Shown piece by piece: positions 41,252-49,377 of a stretch of 64,000 bases of DNA (position 1 is the stretch's first letter; every line of letters starts with the position of its first letter). Below the pieces are notes generated by a model that saw only the letters and a list, made by a program, of their open reading frames with translations, was not told the DNA's origin and did no database searches. The stretch is from Athalassotoga sp049965695 (GTDB lineage: Bacteria > Thermotogota > Thermotogae > Mesoaciditogales > Mesoaciditogaceae), in the NCBI RefSeq assembly GCF_049965695.1, contig NZ_JBMFWB010000004.1, forward strand, positions 1 through 64,000, given 5' to 3'. The position numbers and the translations under genes are program-made.

Positions 41252-42109
41252 TCACCTCTGTATATCTCTGTGAGAAATCCTCACAGAAGCGTCTTTTCTT
41301 AACAATTCAGAAAGTTCATTTGCTATGTAAACTGATCGATGCTTTCCACCGCTGCAGCCGATCGCCACGTATATGACGCTCTTTCCTTCTTTTGAATAAC
41401 TTTCGATCGCCATTTTTATAATATCAGATACTTTATTTATGTATTCTTTGACGATGTCAAATCGTTGAAGATATTCAATTACTTCTGGATCATTTCCGTT
41501 TTTGTCCGCAAGAGATTCAACGTAATAAGGATTAGGAAGAAATCTTGCGTCAAAAACGAAATCAGCGCCAAGCGGAAGACCATATTTAAATCCGAAAGAT
41601 TCAAGGAAGATCTTCAAAACCCTTTCTGATTTACCTTCAACTATGGTTATAACTTCACTTCTGAGTTGATGCGTGTTTATCAAAGACGTATCTATCACGT
41701 AATCTGACATCTCTCTTATTTCCTGTAAAAGGCGTCTTTCTTCGACCAAAAGTTTTTCTATTTCCTGATCTTTTTCCGTGGAAAGAGGATGACGTCTTCG
41801 GGTGAGATTGTATCTGTTTATCAAAACATCATCTTTCGCGTCTAAGAAGATGATCTTGATCAAGACACCCTGCGATTTAAGATCTTCGATGACGGATTTT
41901 ATTTGACCAAGCGTTTGGCCTGCTCTTACATCAACTATGGTTGCAATTTTCTTCCCGTTAAAAGTTGAATTCATAAGAGAAAGTATGTCGACTAAAAGGG
42001 CAGGCGGAATGTTATCCATGCAAAAATATCCTACATCTTCCAACGCTCCAAGTGCCGTCGTTTTGCCGGCCCCTGACATTCCGGATATTACAACAAGTTC
42101 AGCTGCCAA
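41252..42109 (-). CDS. rapZ: RapZ/YvcJ nucleotide-binding protein
   Basis: 285 aa. Walker A is SGMSGAGKTTALGALED; YFCMDNIPPALLVD and GCSGGKHRSVYIANEL (C-terminal sensor domain) identify RapZ. In enterobacteria RapZ binds the small RNA GlmZ and UDP-GlcNAc sensing follows; in Gram-positives (YvcJ) its role differs. The start TTG 42109 is preceded by AAGGAAAGAG. It overlaps the end of the ZapA-like gene by 11 bases and is followed directly by yvcK. Confidence 0.92.
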   Translation of the reverse strand: MAAELVVISGMSGAGKTTALGALEDVGYFCMDNIPPALLVDILSLMNSTFNGKKIATIVDVRAGQTLGQIKSVIEDLKSQGVLIKIIFLDAKDDVLINRYNLTRRRHPLSTEKDQEIEKLLVEERRLLQEIREMSDYVIDTSLINTHQLRSEVITIVEGKSERVLKIFLESFGFKYGLPLGADFVFDARFLPNPYYVESLADKNGNDPEVIEYLQRFDIVKEYINKVSDIIKMAIESYSKEGKSVIYVAIGCSGGKHRSVYIANELSELLRKDASVRISHRDIQR

Positions 42110-42368
42110 TTCTCTTTCCTTGCTTTTCTATCTTTTCCGTTAATGCCGCCAACTGTTTTTTGAGTTCTAAATTCTCTTCGAGCACGTTAAGCAGCATCAT
42201 GAGAAAAAAATGTTCATTTCCATACTTCTCAACCTCTTGAGAATGAGATGCAAAGTTCATCTTGATCTCGTTTAGGATTTCATCAACCTGATTCTGCGGA
42301 TCGCCTGTTTCAAATTTGTAATTTTTGGTTCCCAACTCAAAGTTAACCGTTCTTTTCATATCTTTCAA
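42099..42368 (-). CDS. zapA: ZapA-like cell division protein
   Basis: 89 aa. The N-terminal strand pair (RTVNFELGTKNYKFETGDPQ) and the long C-terminal coiled coil (LNVLEENLELKKQLAALTEKIEK) match ZapA, which crosslinks FtsZ filaments. TTG 42368 overlaps the stop of the preceding coiled-coil gene (TTGA), with AAGGAG just upstream; an internal ATG (42359) is the alternative. Identification is from the pattern; the family is short and divergent. Confidence 0.7.
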   Translation of the reverse strand: MKDMKRTVNFELGTKNYKFETGDPQNQVDEILNEIKMNFASHSQEVEKYGNEHFFLMMLLNVLEENLELKKQLAALTEKIEKQGKRIGS

Positions 42369-42586
42369 ACACTCTCCTTTTTGTCAGAACCAACGATATT
42401 TTCAAGTTTCTTCATAAGAATTTCAACTCTGACACTTTGTTCTCTCAGCATCTCTTTGAGTTCTACATTTTCATTTCTTAGGACTTCTATTTCAGAATTG
42501 GATTTTTCGATATTTTTGACGAGTTTTTCTCTTTCTTCCAAAAGTCCGTCGACAAGATTCTCAAGTTTTTTTAAAATGTCGTCCAC
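42365..42586 (-). CDS. Small coiled-coil protein, ZapB-like
   Basis: 73 aa, almost wholly heptad-patterned (LKKLENLVDGLLEEREKLVK and following). Start GTG 42586 with GAGGTG at a good distance. It precedes and overlaps the ZapA-like gene, the same pairing as ZapA with a coiled-coil partner in division gene sets. Sequence alone does not prove a ZapB relationship, because coiled coils look alike. Confidence 0.55.
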   Translation of the reverse strand: MDDILKKLENLVDGLLEEREKLVKNIEKSNSEIEVLRNENVELKEMLREQSVRVEILMKKLENIVGSDKKESV

Positions 42587-42632
42587 AGGATCAACACCTC
42601 AAACATAATTTTAACAGATTTTTAGATATTTT

Positions 42633-43433
42633 TCAAAAAATGCAACATTCATCTTGAAACGTCAGTTTATATCCGCTTTTACGGAGGAACTCCGTTAATT
42701 TTTCGGAAGGTTGGGTTATGGTGTTAAAACCTGCTTCAACGGCGGCAGTGGCTATTTCATCTCGAAGATTTCCCTTCGGGTACATGCAGCCAAGGTTAAG
42801 ATCACAGTTGAATTTTTTTCTCGCATATCCAAAAACGTCTTTTATTTCTTCAATCTTTGGAGGCTGGCATTTTTCGAAATAAGTCATTGGAGTTGGTATA
42901 AAAACGAGAAAAACCACTTTTTCAAGTTTATAAGAAGAAAGTATATCAATGGCTTTGTACTCGTGGCTTATCTTTCCACAATCAAGACCAACGGTGATAT
43001 GGGGATAAACTGCTTTTTTGAATTTCAAAAGATTTTCAAGAGATCTGACGTAATCTTCGACTTTGGCGTTGAGATTGTAAACTTTTTTTATAACTTCGTC
43101 TTCTCCGACGAAATCAAAAGATATCGCATCGGCTATTTTTGATATCTCCATGGCTTCAAGTTCATTCACAAGACCTGTGTGAAAATTGAGTTTGAAATTT
43201 TTCAATCTTTTAATCTCTTCGATATGATCCGTTATTGGCACTTTCCCGTCCGGAGTTGAACCGCCACTTATAAGCAAACTTTTTGTGTTTAAAGGAATTT
43301 GATCCGTTTTGTTTATGGAAATCATGCTTTCGAGATAATGACGTCCGCAATGTTTACAGTTAAGATAACAAACCGTTCCCGTCACACTGACGGAAACGGT
43401 TGATTCAAGTTTGACTATTTTGATTTCTTTCAA
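42633..43433 (-). CDS. Radical SAM protein (COG1856-like)
   Basis: 266 aa from TTG 43433. The cluster motif is CX3CX2C (Cys22, Cys26, Cys29 in VCYLNCKHCGRHY), with LLISGGSTPDGKVPI as the SAM-binding strand. The protein resembles the uncharacterised biotin-synthase-like group COG1856 and ends in a cysteine pair (DECCIF). AGAGG lies 10 bases upstream, inside the end of galT, and the start overlaps the galT stop. The substrate is unknown; co-translation with galT is the only context. Confidence 0.8.
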   Translation of the reverse strand: MKEIKIVKLESTVSVSVTGTVCYLNCKHCGRHYLESMISINKTDQIPLNTKSLLISGGSTPDGKVPITDHIEEIKRLKNFKLNFHTGLVNELEAMEISKIADAISFDFVGEDEVIKKVYNLNAKVEDYVRSLENLLKFKKAVYPHITVGLDCGKISHEYKAIDILSSYKLEKVVFLVFIPTPMTYFEKCQPPKIEEIKDVFGYARKKFNCDLNLGCMYPKGNLRDEIATAAVEAGFNTITQPSEKLTEFLRKSGYKLTFQDECCIF

Positions 43434-44431
43434 GAAATTTTTACCTCTTTTAGATATTTTGCGGCATCTTCGGGTGGCATAGGGTTTATGTAAAATCCGG
43501 ATCCCCATTCAAAACCGGCGAGTTTGGTCAATCTTGGGACAATCTCAAGATGCCAGTGGTAATATTCTTTTCCTTCTCCGTGAGGCGTGCCCGTGTGGAT
43601 CATGAAGTTGTAAGGAGGATCGTCAAGTGCTATTTTCATCCTCAAAAGCACATTTTTAAGTATTGCGGAGAAATTCTTAACGTGCGTTTCATCTATGTCT
43701 CCGAAATTATATTGATGAACTTTGGGAAGGATCCACGTTTCAAATGGCGCGCGAGAAGCATACGGTTCAAAAGCAAGAAAATCTTCATTTTCTTCAACAA
43801 CGCGCGTGTTTTCCATTTTTTCTTCCTGAATTATATCGCAATAAATACATCTTTCACGAAATCCGTAATATTCTTTTGAACCTTCCATTTCTTGAAGCAC
43901 AAGATTAGGCATTATTGGAGTTGCTATTATCTGAGAGTGAGAATGTTCGAGAGAAGCACCCGCGTCTGCACCGTAATTCTTGAATATGAGCACGTATTTT
44001 ATATTTGGATCTTTAAAGATTGCGTTGTACCTTTCCACGTAAGCCCAAACAACTTCTTGAACCTGTTTGTATTCAAGTGTCCCAAGCGTTGCGTTATGAT
44101 CCGGAGTTTCTATTATTATCTCATGGGCACCAAAGCCTGCCATTGAATCGTAAATCCCGTGGCCCAATCTCACAGGCTGGACCTTTGGATCGAGTGCCGG
44201 AAATTTGTTCGGTACGACTCTTATCCACCAACCGGGTGTATTAGGGGCCGTGTTTGCAGGTCTGAATGCCATTATTTCCGGGGGAGTTGAAGATTCGTTG
44301 CCGGCATCAAAGGGACAAAATTTTGAGACTTTTTCAGTCGGCGGTTTCGCAAAATCGTGTGGTCTTTTGGCCCTTTCTGTTGAAATTATGACCCAACTTT
44401 TCGTTATGATATCTTTTCTCAACTCTGGCAT
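43430..44431 (-). CDS. galT: Galactose-1-phosphate uridylyltransferase
   Basis: 333 aa. The catalytic HXHXQ motif is LEHSHSQIIATP; a first zinc-type cysteine pair is seen in KFCPFDAGNE and a second site in RCIYCDI. GTPHGEGKEYYHWHLEIVPR completes the active site. GalT exchanges UDP between glucose-1-P and galactose-1-P in the Leloir pathway. The ATG lies four bases after the glgA stop on the minus strand, so glgA-galT-radical SAM form one unit. No galK or galE is in the window. Confidence 0.92.
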   Translation of the reverse strand: MPELRKDIITKSWVIISTERAKRPHDFAKPPTEKVSKFCPFDAGNESSTPPEIMAFRPANTAPNTPGWWIRVVPNKFPALDPKVQPVRLGHGIYDSMAGFGAHEIIIETPDHNATLGTLEYKQVQEVVWAYVERYNAIFKDPNIKYVLIFKNYGADAGASLEHSHSQIIATPIMPNLVLQEMEGSKEYYGFRERCIYCDIIQEEKMENTRVVEENEDFLAFEPYASRAPFETWILPKVHQYNFGDIDETHVKNFSAILKNVLLRMKIALDDPPYNFMIHTGTPHGEGKEYYHWHLEIVPRLTKLAGFEWGSGFYINPMPPEDAAKYLKEVKIS

Positions 44432-44435
44432 TTTA

Positions 44436-45878
44436 TCACCTTGTTTTCGAAAGTTCGTAAAGTTTAACGTACTCGGAAGCCGATCTTTCCCAAGAGAGAT
44501 CTGTGTTCATTGCATTTTTTATCAGTACCGGCATGAAATCATCCCGTTTGTAGTAATACAAAGCCTTCAAAATGGCCTTGAGCAGATAAGATGAATCGTA
44601 ATTTTTAAATCCAAAGCCGTTTCCAGATTTACCGTCAAATTCCGCTACGGTATCGGCAAGGCCACCGGTGTACCTAACTATTGGAATTGTACCATACCTC
44701 AAACTGTACATTTGCCCCAGTCCGCACGGTTCATATTTTGATGGCATCAGAAAAAAGTCAGAGGCGGCATATATTCTTTGTGCAAGGTTGACGTCAAATC
44801 CGATTTTGACGGCTACTTTTTTGGGAAATTCTTTCGCAAGTTCCAAAAAGGCATTTTCATACTTTGGTTCTCCCGTTCCGAGAAGTACAAAGTTAACGTT
44901 GCAAGACGCAACGACATATTTCATTATGTCATCCACGAGATCAAGACCTTTTTGATCGAATAACCTGCTTATAAGTCCTATGACAGGTGTATCCCTTTCA
45001 ACTTCAAGACCAACTTCTTTTTGAAGAGAATCTTTGTTTTTTCTTTTGCCTTCAAGTGATTTCAGGTTGTAATTGTAAGGAATGCGTTTGTCAGTTTCAG
45101 GATCATTTTCTACATAGTCGATACCGTTTAGAACGCCGTATAGAACATCTTTTCGAAGTTGAAGCACTCCTTCCAATTTCTCTCCATATTCAGGAGTTTT
45201 TATCTCTTCAGCGTAAGTTGGACTAACGGTATTGACAATATCAGAGAAAAGAATTCCTCCCTTCATGAAGTTTATCCTTCCATAGAATTCTATGCCATCC
45301 ATGTTATAGACATAATCTGGTAACTTTGCAAAATTCATGTACGATCTATCAAAAACACCTTGATATCCAAGATTATGTATGGTGTAAACGGTCGATATAT
45401 CGGAAAAATAGGAATCTTCTCTGTAAATGGTTTTTAAGTAGACCGGAAGTAATCCGGTTTGCCAATCGTTGGAATGAATTACATCAAAATGAATGTTGAG
45501 TTTTTTGATTGAATCTATGACCGCTTTGGTGAAAAAAATGGCTTGCTGGCCACCATCTGGAGATCCGTAAACGTCTTTCGAAGAAAAGTAATAATCATTT
45601 GAGACCAAGTAAATGGGAATGTCGGTTTCTGGCAGATTCGTTTTATAAATAGAGGCTTTTTGATCTGTTCCGATACCGAGATCGAAATCATCGATTACCT
45701 TTTTAACCTCAAGACCAAATTTTTTGATGTTCTCTTCGACTATCTTATGATAAGGCATGAATATGGATACATCCACGTTTTTTTTCTTCAATGCCTTTGG
45801 AAGAGATCCGGCAACATCCGCAAGACCTCCGACTTTAGCCAGAGGGTAAACCTCAAAAGAAACAAAAGCAATTTTCAT
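44436..45878 (-). CDS. glgA: Glycogen (starch) synthase
   Basis: 480 aa. The N-terminus MKIAFVSFEVYPLAKVGGLADVAGSLPKAL has the KXGGL ADP-glucose loop; VIHSNDWQTGLLPVYLK and PSKYEPCGLGQMYSLRYGTIPIVR (GT5 C-terminal domain with catalytic Glu) follow. It elongates alpha-1,4-glucan from ADP-glucose (or UDP-glucose). GAAAGGAATG precedes the ATG. Coupled with galT it suggests storage glucan use of galactose-derived sugar phosphates. Confidence 0.93.
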   Translation of the reverse strand: MKIAFVSFEVYPLAKVGGLADVAGSLPKALKKKNVDVSIFMPYHKIVEENIKKFGLEVKKVIDDFDLGIGTDQKASIYKTNLPETDIPIYLVSNDYYFSSKDVYGSPDGGQQAIFFTKAVIDSIKKLNIHFDVIHSNDWQTGLLPVYLKTIYREDSYFSDISTVYTIHNLGYQGVFDRSYMNFAKLPDYVYNMDGIEFYGRINFMKGGILFSDIVNTVSPTYAEEIKTPEYGEKLEGVLQLRKDVLYGVLNGIDYVENDPETDKRIPYNYNLKSLEGKRKNKDSLQKEVGLEVERDTPVIGLISRLFDQKGLDLVDDIMKYVVASCNVNFVLLGTGEPKYENAFLELAKEFPKKVAVKIGFDVNLAQRIYAASDFFLMPSKYEPCGLGQMYSLRYGTIPIVRYTGGLADTVAEFDGKSGNGFGFKNYDSSYLLKAILKALYYYKRDDFMPVLIKNAMNTDLSWERSASEYVKLYELSKTR

Positions 45879-45893
45879 ATATGACCATTCCTT

Positions 45894-46496
45894 TCATAAT
45901 TTTTCTTCTTTTATTATCGAGGTGTAACGTATTTCGTTGATATCTAAAATCCTCGAAAGTTCTTTCACACTTTTTCCTTCAACTCTTATTACGGCTATTT
46001 TATTTCCAACCTGTTCCGTTGGATAAATTAGAACTGATAAAACATTCATGGAATGGAGGTAAAGCACATCAAGCACATGTTTCAACGATCCGGGTGTATC
46101 TTTGAGATCCACCTCAATTCTTATGCCTCCCTCACCAAAACCTGCCATTTGTGTAAAAGCGTCTAAGATATCGAAAATGGATATAACTCCAACGAGTTTA
46201 TCCGAAGATATAACAGGAAGTATTTCCATATCTGACTCAAGAAAAAAAACCGCCGCTTCGTCTAAGGTATCTTGCGGGCTCAAAGTATAAGGTACATCAT
46301 GAATGTAGTCAGTTACCGGTAAAGCATCATCCATCCCAAGTATTTCATCGGCTTTCACGATGCCCTCAAAATTTTTGTCAGAAGAGACAACACAACAATT
46401 TGATGCTGACGTGCGCAAAATTCTTTTCGCTTCACCGATTAAGGTGCTTTTTTGAATCGTAACGAACTCTTTTTTCATGAAATCTTCGATCGACAT
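45894..46496 (-). CDS. CBS-pair and ACT domain protein (AcuB-like)
   Basis: 200 aa from ATG 46496, which has AAAGGAGAG upstream. Two CBS units (residues about 1-60 and 70-130: IEDFMKKEFVTIQKSTLIGE; DILDAFTQM end) are followed by an ACT-like domain GIRIEVDLKDTPGSLKHVLDVLY. CBS pairs bind adenosyl nucleotides and ACT domains small metabolites, so a regulatory or sensor role is likely. AcuB-type proteins are often near acetoin or carbon-storage genes; here it lies directly upstream of glgA. Confidence 0.8.
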   Translation of the reverse strand: MSIEDFMKKEFVTIQKSTLIGEAKRILRTSASNCCVVSSDKNFEGIVKADEILGMDDALPVTDYIHDVPYTLSPQDTLDEAAVFFLESDMEILPVISSDKLVGVISIFDILDAFTQMAGFGEGGIRIEVDLKDTPGSLKHVLDVLYLHSMNVLSVLIYPTEQVGNKIAVIRVEGKSVKELSRILDINEIRYTSIIKEEKL

Positions 46497-46640
46497 AGAC
46501 TTCTCTCCTTTCCCACAAATAAGATCATACAACAAAAAACGTTAAAAACAAAAATTTTGAAGATAACTTGAGATAAAAAGCGAAAGCAAAAGATAAATTC
46601 GTTTAATTGGTCCTAATTACGAAAAAAACGTTGAAAACAA

Positions 46641-48224
46641 TCAATTATCTCTTAAAATTGGTCTTTCAAGTACGTAAAAAATCGCAAATGTCACAATCGT
46701 CAAAATTGCACCGAAGGCCTGTGCTTCCGGAACATGCATCGATGAAAATAATTTGTAAGCGCTTGCGGATATCATTGGAAATCGGGGATCGTAAAGTACA
46801 AGCGTTGCACCCATTTCTCCCATTGAAATGGCAAAAGCAAAGAAAAAAGTTGAAATTATCTGAGGTTTTAAAACAGGAATTCTTATCATGAACGTTTTTT
46901 GAAACCAATTTGCACCGTCAACCGAGGCGGCTTCGTCTATTTCCGACGGGAATCTCTGCCAGCCTGCCAGTATGGTTTGAAATCCTATGGGAAATGATAG
47001 CATCGTGTATATTGGAATTATTTCGAACGGAAATGTCAGAGGTATGTAATTTTGAACTGCGAGATATCCAAAAGCGAGAGTAACGGGTGAAACGGCAAGG
47101 GCAGATGTGAAAAGCGCGTCAAAAATCGGAACTTTGATTTTTGTCACCGCATGTGCCGCAGTGATCGAAAGCGCTACCGTCAAAATCGCACTTAAACTCG
47201 AAAAGGCAAAAGTCCATAAAATTGAAGAAAGCACCGAATTCCCTATGTAAGGATCCATCCTGCCGGAAAATAACCTTTCAAACCATTCGAGTGTGAAAGT
47301 TGAATTTTGAAAGTTCCAAAATCCGGTGAAAATCTGGGACAAAATAGGGCCAAAGACAAATACGGATATGCCCAGTATGTAAAACAATCCCCATGAAGGA
47401 AACTTTGAATTTGTCCGCGATACTTCTTGAGAAAAGGTACCTGCGGATTTTCTCAGAATCGAGAATACAGATGCTATCAACCCTACCAAGCATATTTGAA
47501 TCAAAGTAAGTCCTATTGCTCCTTTGAAATCAAGTAACGTCGTGAGATACATGTAAATCTGCACTTCAAGTGTCGAAAATTGTGATCCACCTATGACAAG
47601 CATGACGGTAAAAGAAGTAAAACAATAGATGAAGATAAGCAATGCCGATGCTATTATGGATGGCAACAGAATCGGTAATTCAACGGAAATGAAACTTCTC
47701 AATCTCGATGCACCATCTATTTTCGCCGCTTCGGCGTATATCGGATCAAGGGTTGAGATTGCGCTGCCGACTATCACCATGGTAAGAGGAAAATTGTAAA
47801 AAGCGTTTCCCATGACAACGCCAAGCAAAGTGAAAAGCGGCTCAAACCTCACATGAAAAATCGGCCATAAAAAATATGCGTTTAATACACCACTGTGACC
47901 GAAGAAAGATATAAAACCCAACGTCATGGAAATAGATGGCATGACGAATGGCACGGTTGAAAGTGCCATAAAGATTCCTTTGAATTTGAATTTCGTCCTC
48001 CCGATAAGGTATGCCCCGGGCAAACCCATGGCAACGGCAAGCATTGTGGACAAAACGGCCTGATAAGTCGTGAATTTGAATATTTGAAAGTTAAGGGTGT
48101 TGAAGATCGAAACGTTGCCATTTAATTTGTAAGTGTAGACGAAGAGTATGACAATCGGAAAGATGTAAGCCCCCGCCGTGAAAAAGATGGCAGGGGTAAG
48201 TTCGAAAAAGATACTTTTCTTCAT
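46641..48224 (-). CDS. thiP: Thiamine ABC transporter permease (ThiP-like, fused)
   Basis: 527 aa, two permease halves in one chain with about 12 membrane segments. EAA loops are EAAKIDGASRLRSFISVELPILLP (first half) and EAASVDGANWFQKTFMIRIPVLKP (second half). Fused permeases of this kind serve thiamine or ferric iron. The TPP riboswitch and the ThiB-like receptor upstream decide for thiamine. The ATG overlaps the receptor stop by four bases (48221-48224). No ATPase gene (thiQ) follows. Confidence 0.88.
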   Translation of the reverse strand: MKKSIFFELTPAIFFTAGAYIFPIVILFVYTYKLNGNVSIFNTLNFQIFKFTTYQAVLSTMLAVAMGLPGAYLIGRTKFKFKGIFMALSTVPFVMPSISMTLGFISFFGHSGVLNAYFLWPIFHVRFEPLFTLLGVVMGNAFYNFPLTMVIVGSAISTLDPIYAEAAKIDGASRLRSFISVELPILLPSIIASALLIFIYCFTSFTVMLVIGGSQFSTLEVQIYMYLTTLLDFKGAIGLTLIQICLVGLIASVFSILRKSAGTFSQEVSRTNSKFPSWGLFYILGISVFVFGPILSQIFTGFWNFQNSTFTLEWFERLFSGRMDPYIGNSVLSSILWTFAFSSLSAILTVALSITAAHAVTKIKVPIFDALFTSALAVSPVTLAFGYLAVQNYIPLTFPFEIIPIYTMLSFPIGFQTILAGWQRFPSEIDEAASVDGANWFQKTFMIRIPVLKPQIISTFFFAFAISMGEMGATLVLYDPRFPMISASAYKLFSSMHVPEAQAFGAILTIVTFAIFYVLERPILRDN

Positions 48225-49213
48225 TTAACGATTATCTCTGTCCATTGGGTGATCCAATTTGAGAGAGAATCGGAAATTTGATCGAGCGGGATCGTTATGG
48301 TTTTCGTTATTGAAGGAGCATGATCGATGAAAACTTTTGGAAGCGGCACATTTGTAACGGGATACATCCATTGATTTAAAGGAATTGCCGACTGAAAATC
48401 TTTCGAAAGCATGAAATTCATAAAATCCTTTGCAAGTGCAAGATTGCGAGTTCCCTTCACGATACCCGCGTATTCAACCATGACATATGCCTCGCCATTT
48501 GGAATGACGACGCCTATGTCAGAACCGTTGTAGTAGTAATAGTTGTAAGCCTCGTCCGTTGCAAAACTTACCATCATTTTTGCTTCTCCACTTTCAAGCA
48601 TTTGAAAAGCACTGTCCCATCCACTTGTAACGGTCTTTATAGTTGGAACAAGTTTTTCCCAGTAGTTTTGCCAGTTGTTCCCGTAAATTCCAATTGTCCA
48701 TAAAAGAAAGTCAAGGCCTGTTGTTGAAGTCCTCGGATCTTCGATGACGAGGGTATGTGCATATTCAGGATTTAAAAGTGCTTCAAAAGTTTGGGGAGGA
48801 TTCGATATGGTTTTAAGGTTATAGTCTATAGCAAGGGCTCCGTAATCAAATGGAATGACTCTGTATTGCGGATCGATGAGAAAAGATTTGTCAACGATGC
48901 TTGCGATATCCGTTGGCTCATAAGGTGTAAGCAAGTTTTCATCCAAAACTTTTGGAATCTGGCTTTGAGGCAGACCTATCACAACATCGGCTTTAGGGTT
49001 AGACTTCTCAAGGATCAACCTTGCCACGATATTTCCACTTTCCATGGATACAAAATTGATCTTGCAGTTGTACATTTTTTCAAAAACAGGCTTGATCTCG
49101 TTGCCAATGCCGGAGACAAAACTGCTGTAGGTGTATATCGTAAGGGTATCGCCGGCAAAGCCGACTCCGATAAGCAAAACGATCGATGCGATCAACAAAA
49201 AGTATTTTTTCAA
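48221..49213 (-). CDS. thiB: Thiamine ABC transporter substrate-binding protein (ThiB-like)
   Basis: 330 aa from TTG 49213, with GGAGGTGG at a good distance. A signal peptide (KKYFLLIASIVLLIGVGFAG) precedes DTLTIYTYSSFVSGIGNEIK, the typical TbpA/ThiB start. FDYGALAIDYNL, IEDPRTSTTGLDFLLWTIG and YYYYNGSDIGVVIPNGEAY, with the NWQNYWEKL segment, fit this family. It delivers thiamine (or its phosphates). It is controlled by the riboswitch just upstream. Confidence 0.9.
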   Translation of the reverse strand: MKKYFLLIASIVLLIGVGFAGDTLTIYTYSSFVSGIGNEIKPVFEKMYNCKINFVSMESGNIVARLILEKSNPKADVVIGLPQSQIPKVLDENLLTPYEPTDIASIVDKSFLIDPQYRVIPFDYGALAIDYNLKTISNPPQTFEALLNPEYAHTLVIEDPRTSTTGLDFLLWTIGIYGNNWQNYWEKLVPTIKTVTSGWDSAFQMLESGEAKMMVSFATDEAYNYYYYNGSDIGVVIPNGEAYVMVEYAGIVKGTRNLALAKDFMNFMLSKDFQSAIPLNQWMYPVTNVPLPKVFIDHAPSITKTITIPLDQISDSLSNWITQWTEIIVK

Positions 49214-49225
49214 AATAACCACCTC

Positions 49226-49258
49226 CAAAAAATTAAAGCCATCTCTCACGGAGATGGC
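49226..49258 (-). terminator. Riboswitch expression-platform terminator
   Basis: GCCATCTC (49238-49245, plus coordinates) and GAGATGGC (49251-49258) form an 8-bp stem with loop tcacg, followed on the minus strand by TTTAATTTTTT. Lying directly after the aptamer and before the receptor's ribosome binding site, it is the likely off-switch. Confidence 0.8.
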
Positions 49259-49264
49259 CAGTTC

Positions 49265-49356
49265 ATCCTTATTTCCCTTCGCCGGTATTAACCGGATCAG
49301 GTTCAAAGGGTCGAGGCTTTAAGCCTCCTCTCAGCCAGTTCACTGGCTCCCCGTTA
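49265..49356 (-). promoter_or_regulatory. TPP riboswitch (THI element)
   Basis: On the minus strand the THI-box core is clear: CGGGGAGCC, then GGCTGAGAGG, GACCCTTTGAACCTGATC, GGTTAATACCGGCGAAGGGA. These are the conserved P2-J3-P4/P5 elements of the thiamine pyrophosphate aptamer. With TPP bound, the terminator hairpin at 49226-49258 is expected to form and stop thiB-thiP expression. A -10-like TAAAAT precedes it on the minus strand. Confidence 0.95.
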
Positions 49357-49377
49357 CGATCATATTTTACCACATTA

